A stretch of DNA of 64,000 bases from Echinococcus granulosus (taxonomy: Eukaryota; Platyhelminthes; Cestoda; Cyclophyllidea; Taeniidae). The translations under genes were made by a program, and so were the position numbers. Every line of letters begins with the position of its first letter. The stretch's first letter is position 1. The notes under the pieces were generated by a model. That model was not told the DNA's origin, searched no databases, and saw only the letters and a list, made by a program, of their open reading frames with translations. This document shows, piece after piece, positions 59,601 to 64,000 of this stretch. Location of the stretch: assembly GCF_000524195.1 (NCBI RefSeq), contig NW_020170402.1:970302-1034301 (forward strand). The letters are read 5' to 3'.

Positions 59601-62600
59601 TTCGCGAAAAAAAGCGACACCACCAACACATGTCGGCGTCCTCTAACCCTTTGTTGATGTGTTTTGCGTAAAAGTAGCGAAGGGAATCAAGGACCAAAGG
59701 CGAAAGGCAATTAATATCCTCTGTAACATGCGCTTCGCTAGCATGTTTTGGAATGCGTGCATGCACGCAGGCGAGCGAGTGCTTGCACAACGTTCCTTCG
59801 GTAAAATCGCAGAAATGCACACACTTTGTACCGCAACTTGACCGCAATGCAGAAGTGGAACCGTGGCCAAAGAGAGGAGGCTTTTGGAATTGTGTGTAGG
59901 TGTGGGGTGGACAGATCTCTTAAACACACTCGAGGCTGACGAAACGGGGCGCCAATATCATGCGGCCTCAATGCGACACCCACTTTCCTTTGACTTGACT
60001 GATTCGTTGGGTGTTTGCGCACCGCGCGTGTGATAGCATCAAACGGAAATAAGGAGGGACGCTGGTTTGTTTGGTTTACGGGTTTCGCGTCCAGAGGGGG
60101 TTCAACAGTGCCCAACACTACGGGTGCCACGAACGAAGTTGGATGTTTCGTTTGTCAAGACATTTCCCGAACTGAATACTTTGAGATTTTTGCTCACTTT
60201 CTGACGTAGTCCGGTGGGAAACAACGCAAGTTGCTCGGCAGGGACATTCTCACCTTTACCACACACGATCCGCCTCCTTATGTGCCTGTCTGTAAGTACT
60301 TTCGTAGGAACGAAATTTGCAATTTACGTTCAAGTGGAGAATCAATGACAGGAGGCGGAAGGCATTCTTACCGCGATTATTCATGCACACCAAAACCCCA
60401 ATCAGTCGGTAGGCTCATGCAGTGCGAACTGTCCCAGGATAGACAATCAACCAACACCTTTTGTGTACATGAAGCACTTGCGCCTTTAGGTGGCAATTAA
60501 CCTCCCTACAGCCTATCAGCACCGGTTGGAGTGAATACTCCATTGCCGGATTCTGGGCAGTTTACGGCGGAAATTCCGTTTCACCTCATTCTGCCCCAGT
60601 CTCGCTCACTAGCACTCAAGCTCTTTTCAATTTCTCATTGGTGAGCAGGCTCGCGCGGCAAACTTCCCACATCGAATCACAGATCATCTCAGCAAATAGC
60701 TAAAACCTTGCCTAATACTGTGAAAGTACGGTCTCTTCACTACATTTACTAACACACCAGTGGACATCACATGCATCTTTCTCACTTTCCAACCACAAGT
60801 ACCCAATTATGATCCACTCATCATGTGACTCATTAGTTTTCAACTTCACAGTCCTCTCCACTGTGCAACAAATTAACAATAGTAATACGCTTTACGGAAG
60901 AACGCACATTTGTGCTACCATCATTGTAGACGCTGCATTCGCCGCAGTGCTCAGCAGTCTGCCTTTCTACAGAGATATCAAACACTAGTGTGTTGCAGCT
61001 AAGCTGTTGCTTTCCATTAGCCGAAGAAGTACATCACTGTTTCGTCGTATTGTCAGTTGGGAATTAAGTGATGCTAGTTCAATTTCGTAGTCTTATTCGT
61101 CGTGTCTCTACTTTGTGCGTTTCTTCTCCCTCTCCTTTTCTACGCCTACCACTTATTAAGGACCATCATGCACACTATCGCCTGCGTCTTCCAATGATCC
61201 GCACCCTTCTGAAGTGCCACACCCTGTTGCTCTGGCGCTACTATGACGTCCCATCCAGTCGCCTGCAAAGTGATTTTGCACTCCATACGAACATAACATG
61301 ACCAACAATTGTTGAGTTCAGTCTTGATGTTGTGTTGTTTTGTATCTAGGGGAATGGGGACTCATGGCACCTTTGTAAAGGGGAGTCAATGGCTAATCTT
61401 GGCATCTTTCTCTAATATTTTCAATATCGTAAAACAAACCCTGCTTCCGAGTCACGAGCAGTTGGAGATACACGTTTTCACTCTCACCACAACCAGCTCT
61501 AGACTCATCAATTCTGTTCTCAACCCATGCCTCCCACATCACACCCGGCTTTTGTGTTTTGGGGAATACAATCACCCGCTTCCACTGAATGGTCTCCTCA
61601 TTCAAACTGTCGACCGATAGTGTGAATCCCATTGCTACCGGTCGGCGAACCCCTCGTCCCATGTGCAGTTGTTATTTACTGAGGGGCAGAGCCTCTGCTT
61701 AATGCTTATCCCCACAAGATGAAGACTTCAGTCACCCCATTCCCCCTAGTGACCGTTGAACTGCCACATAGATCATCTTTCAGAGGGAGAACCGCCAATT
61801 TTACGTATGGCCTTACCTCGACGATTTGCAATGCAGCACACCCTCTGTGTGTCCACTTCTCTATTTTTGAACAGATAAGTAGTAAAAAGTATGCTTAACT
61901 CGATTAGCCGTGCAGTTGTTGCCATCCTCCATAAACCCATCTGTGCATCGGTGTACCAGTGTGCTTGTACATGTTCCTCCATGACACATTATCTTATACA
62001 GCACATGGAGTGATAGGCCATTTAGCCTCTGTGTAGCGTCGTTCGCGCACGTGTGCGTGGGTCTGTCTGCATTTCGTTACCGCGATGAAATGCTTTGCAA
62101 ATAACCTAGTGGAAAGACACCAAGGGTGTTTCACATCATCGTAAAATTGTTGCACATATCGACTCATCTTCCTGTGCTGCAAGAATCACCACCAAAGTAG
62201 CCCCCAAAAAGCAGCAGTAGGNNNNNNNNNNNNNNNNNNNNNNNNNNNNNNNNNNNNNNNNNNNNNNNNNNNNNNNNNNNNNNNNNNNNNNNNNNNNNNN
62301 NNNNNNNNNNNNNNNNNNNNNAATAGGTGAATAAGAATGGGTCTCCTAAGCCATCCTTTGCCAGCTTGCTCTTACTAGCAGCGAAGAAAAATCGGTTGTG
62401 AAAGAGGAAAGCACGCTGATGTCTAACCACACCTGGAGTAAATACTATTTTCCAAGAAAACGAGGTCTGCAAAAGCATCGTACGCTAATGAATCTTGCAG
62501 GCACCGAAACTCCCATCTACCCATTCATCGGTAAGGTGCAAATAAATCTTTTTGCCTTTGTCTTAGTTGAAAAGTCCATAAAAGTAGAAAATAAACTTAA

Positions 62601-63330
62601 AGACTCGCACAAGGGCACAGGTACTAGTGTCAGACCGACTAATTAAAAGATGTTAGTGGGCGAAAAGGGCAGGCGGGATATTCACATCTTCATCATGGAA
62701 AACAATCTGATGTCTCCAATTTCGCACCAACGTTAATAAAACAAAATCTTGTTATCCGGTTATCATCTATTTTTGAAAAGTACTTTTATTCTTTTCACAT
62801 ATTTTAATGCTGGGCGAATGCGAGGACAGGCGAAGTGGGGTTTGTGACTATAGTTCTAGTAGTACAAACGTTTGTTTACCTCTAAAGATCTGCAACATTT
62901 TGATAGTCAAAATTGATTCTATCATTGCGTTGTCTTTGTATCCTTTGAAGAATTTTTAATGGAACCATTGCGGTTAACAATGAGAGGTACAACGAAGGCA
63001 GAAAAAAGATAAGCATTCCACCGTGTTTAATAATTACTGACGCTTTCAACGATAGACATTTCTAAGTTAGGCAAGTCCGTATAGGATTAATTAAAACAGA
63101 TCCATCATTCTAAAAATCAGGTTTGTTAATAGTTACTTCAAGGTAGGCAGAGTGACAAGGATTTTTCATAGCTTATAAATGCCGCTTATTCCAGTGGAAA
63201 TTTGGCAAACTCACAAGCATATTCATAAACTGAACCATTTAAATGCTTGGAATGATAGTAGACAAAAAAATTAGACGCTGAGGACAAATTCATTTAAGAG
63301 ACATAGAAAATCAAATAATTCAGGACTCAC
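56612..63330. other. Presumed further DOCK intron sequence, no exon recognised
   Basis: The donor at 56612 (GTAAGT, phase 0) needs a downstream acceptor. No frame in this stretch resembles a PH domain or other DOCK block. A more GC-balanced part (59.4-60.6 kb) has longer open frames on both strands, including overlapping ones at 59.6-60.1 kb, but none is supported by motifs or splice partners. Confidence 0.4.
62222..62321. other. Assembly gap (100 N)
   Basis: Exactly 100 unknown bases, the standard placeholder for a gap of unknown length. A DOCK exon could be missing here. Confidence 0.95.
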
Positions 63331-63634
63331 CAAGGAAGATAACATTGCGGTAATCAATAGCGGTGTAAGATGAGGGTTGTAGGCCCCAATCGAAGGGCAC
63401 GATAAGATGGAGGCCGAGAGGAAGGCTTGGGGGGGGCGAGGACCCAATGCTGGGTTTGCGATTGTGCAGACGACCCAAATCGTCGGCGGTAAGTTGGCGA
63501 AGGAGGAGGCGGTGGCGTGGACGCACGCCATCTAGCGGCTGCTCCATTGCTCCGCTCGCCAGCGCCGCCTCGCGCGCATGTTGGTGCGATTGGTACTCCG
63601 CTCGGGTACACACCGCTACCTCCGCTTCCATCAT
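63331..63634 (-). CDS. First coding exon of an unidentified minus-strand gene
   Basis: An ATG at 63634 opens 101 codons ending at a consensus donor (CTTG|GTGAGT, phase 1). The peptide starts MMEAEVAVCTRAEYQSHQHA. A Leu/Arg-rich helix-like part follows (RHRLLLRQLTADDLGRLHN), then a Pro/Ser linker, then a hydrophobic and aromatic stretch (LGLHLIVPFDWGLQPSSYTA, then IDYRNVIFL). The exon is GC-rich compared with its surroundings, which suits a promoter-proximal exon. The next exon downstream was not identified and the family was not recognised. It would lie within, or beyond, the DOCK-like gene on the opposite strand. Confidence 0.42.
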
Positions 63635-63744
63635 GGCAGCGCTGGACTGAAGGGGAAAATGTGGCTATGAGCAAGAGAGATGCACAGTCGTTGCCGTTAT
63701 CCATTGACCTGTTTGTCAATTCACTCATCTTTCTATTCAACCGT

Positions 63745-64000
63745 CTGGCCATTCGCACCCATCAGGCTAGTCAGCTAGTCATTCAAGCATCTATTAATTC
63801 AGAAATTCATCAAACCATCAACCCGTTCTTCTATTCATTCACTCATTTAGCGACTCATTCATCTATTTGCTCGGTGACCGATTCACCCATCTATGCATCC
63901 GCTCAACTAGTCCGCCCGTTCATCTGTCACTGGTCCATCAAGCTAACCATTAAGCTATCCATCCGATTGCTCACCCAATCAACTAACACTGCCTTATAAT
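63745..64000 (+). repeat. Degenerate CATTCATC/CATCTATC low-complexity tract
   Basis: Imperfect tetranucleotide-derived repeats (ATTCATTCACTCAT-like, CATCTAT, CATCCGC) run to the window edge. The same style of tract occurs at 17.8 kb. Long open frames here result from the short-period composition. Confidence 0.55.

Noticed and set aside
59566..60500. Overlapping open frames on both strands at 59.6-60.5 kb
   Set aside because: Frames overlap on both strands, as happens in locally stop-poor GC-balanced DNA. No domain pattern and no phase-matched exons were found.
63447..64000. Long plus-strand open frames at the right edge
   Set aside because: They are partly the complement of the better-supported minus-strand exon and partly the CATTCATC-type low-complexity tract.

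Overview
This is an intron-rich, AT-rich animal nuclear sequence: short exons with GT/AG boundaries, decayed Ty3/gypsy-type integrase fragments, simple repeats, and two scaffold gaps of exactly 100 N. No bacterial operons, CRISPR arrays or rRNA genes are visible. The long introns and the style of the gypsy remnants suggest an invertebrate, most plausibly a flatworm and perhaps a tapeworm. The taxon is an inference. Gene models were built by hand by joining exons whose splice phases agree; no alignment or expression data were used.

Layout. 2.25-9.0 kb (+): a TATA/CCAAT/octamer promoter followed by a six-exon gene for a 480-residue, mostly disordered protein. It carries a textbook BH3 motif near its C-terminus, a TQT dynein-light-chain-type motif, and three R-x-x-S-A-P 14-3-3-like sites. 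This looks like an unrecognised BH3-only cell-death regulator and is the most exciting locus here. 10.9-22.5 kb (+): a ten-exon gene for a 392-residue protein with two N-terminal SAM-like domains and C-terminal UBA modules of ACK/TNK2 type, but with no kinase, SH3 or CRIB exons between them. Its introns hold a 407-bp-period tandem array, a dispersed repeat pair and a gypsy integrase fragment. 22.8-24.3 kb (-): a five-exon orphan gene, tail to tail with the previous one. 24.5-29 kb: a gap, anonymous DNA and a second integrase remnant. 29.0-31.1 kb (-): several coding-like exons of unassigned gene(s), one with a likely membrane helix.

36.4-43.5 kb (-): a complete eight-exon P4-ATPase (lipid flippase), closest to the ATP11 class, 1278 residues. 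45.9-56.6 kb (+): the first four coding exons (230 residues) of a DOCK-D/zizimin-type Rac/Cdc42 exchange factor, which must continue past the window or into exons not recognised. 63.3-63.6 kb (-): the GC-rich first exon of an unidentified gene, on the strand opposite the DOCK gene. The genes look independent rather than functionally clustered, although the first two recall metazoan survival signalling (14-3-3-gated BH3 proteins and ACK-family scaffolds).
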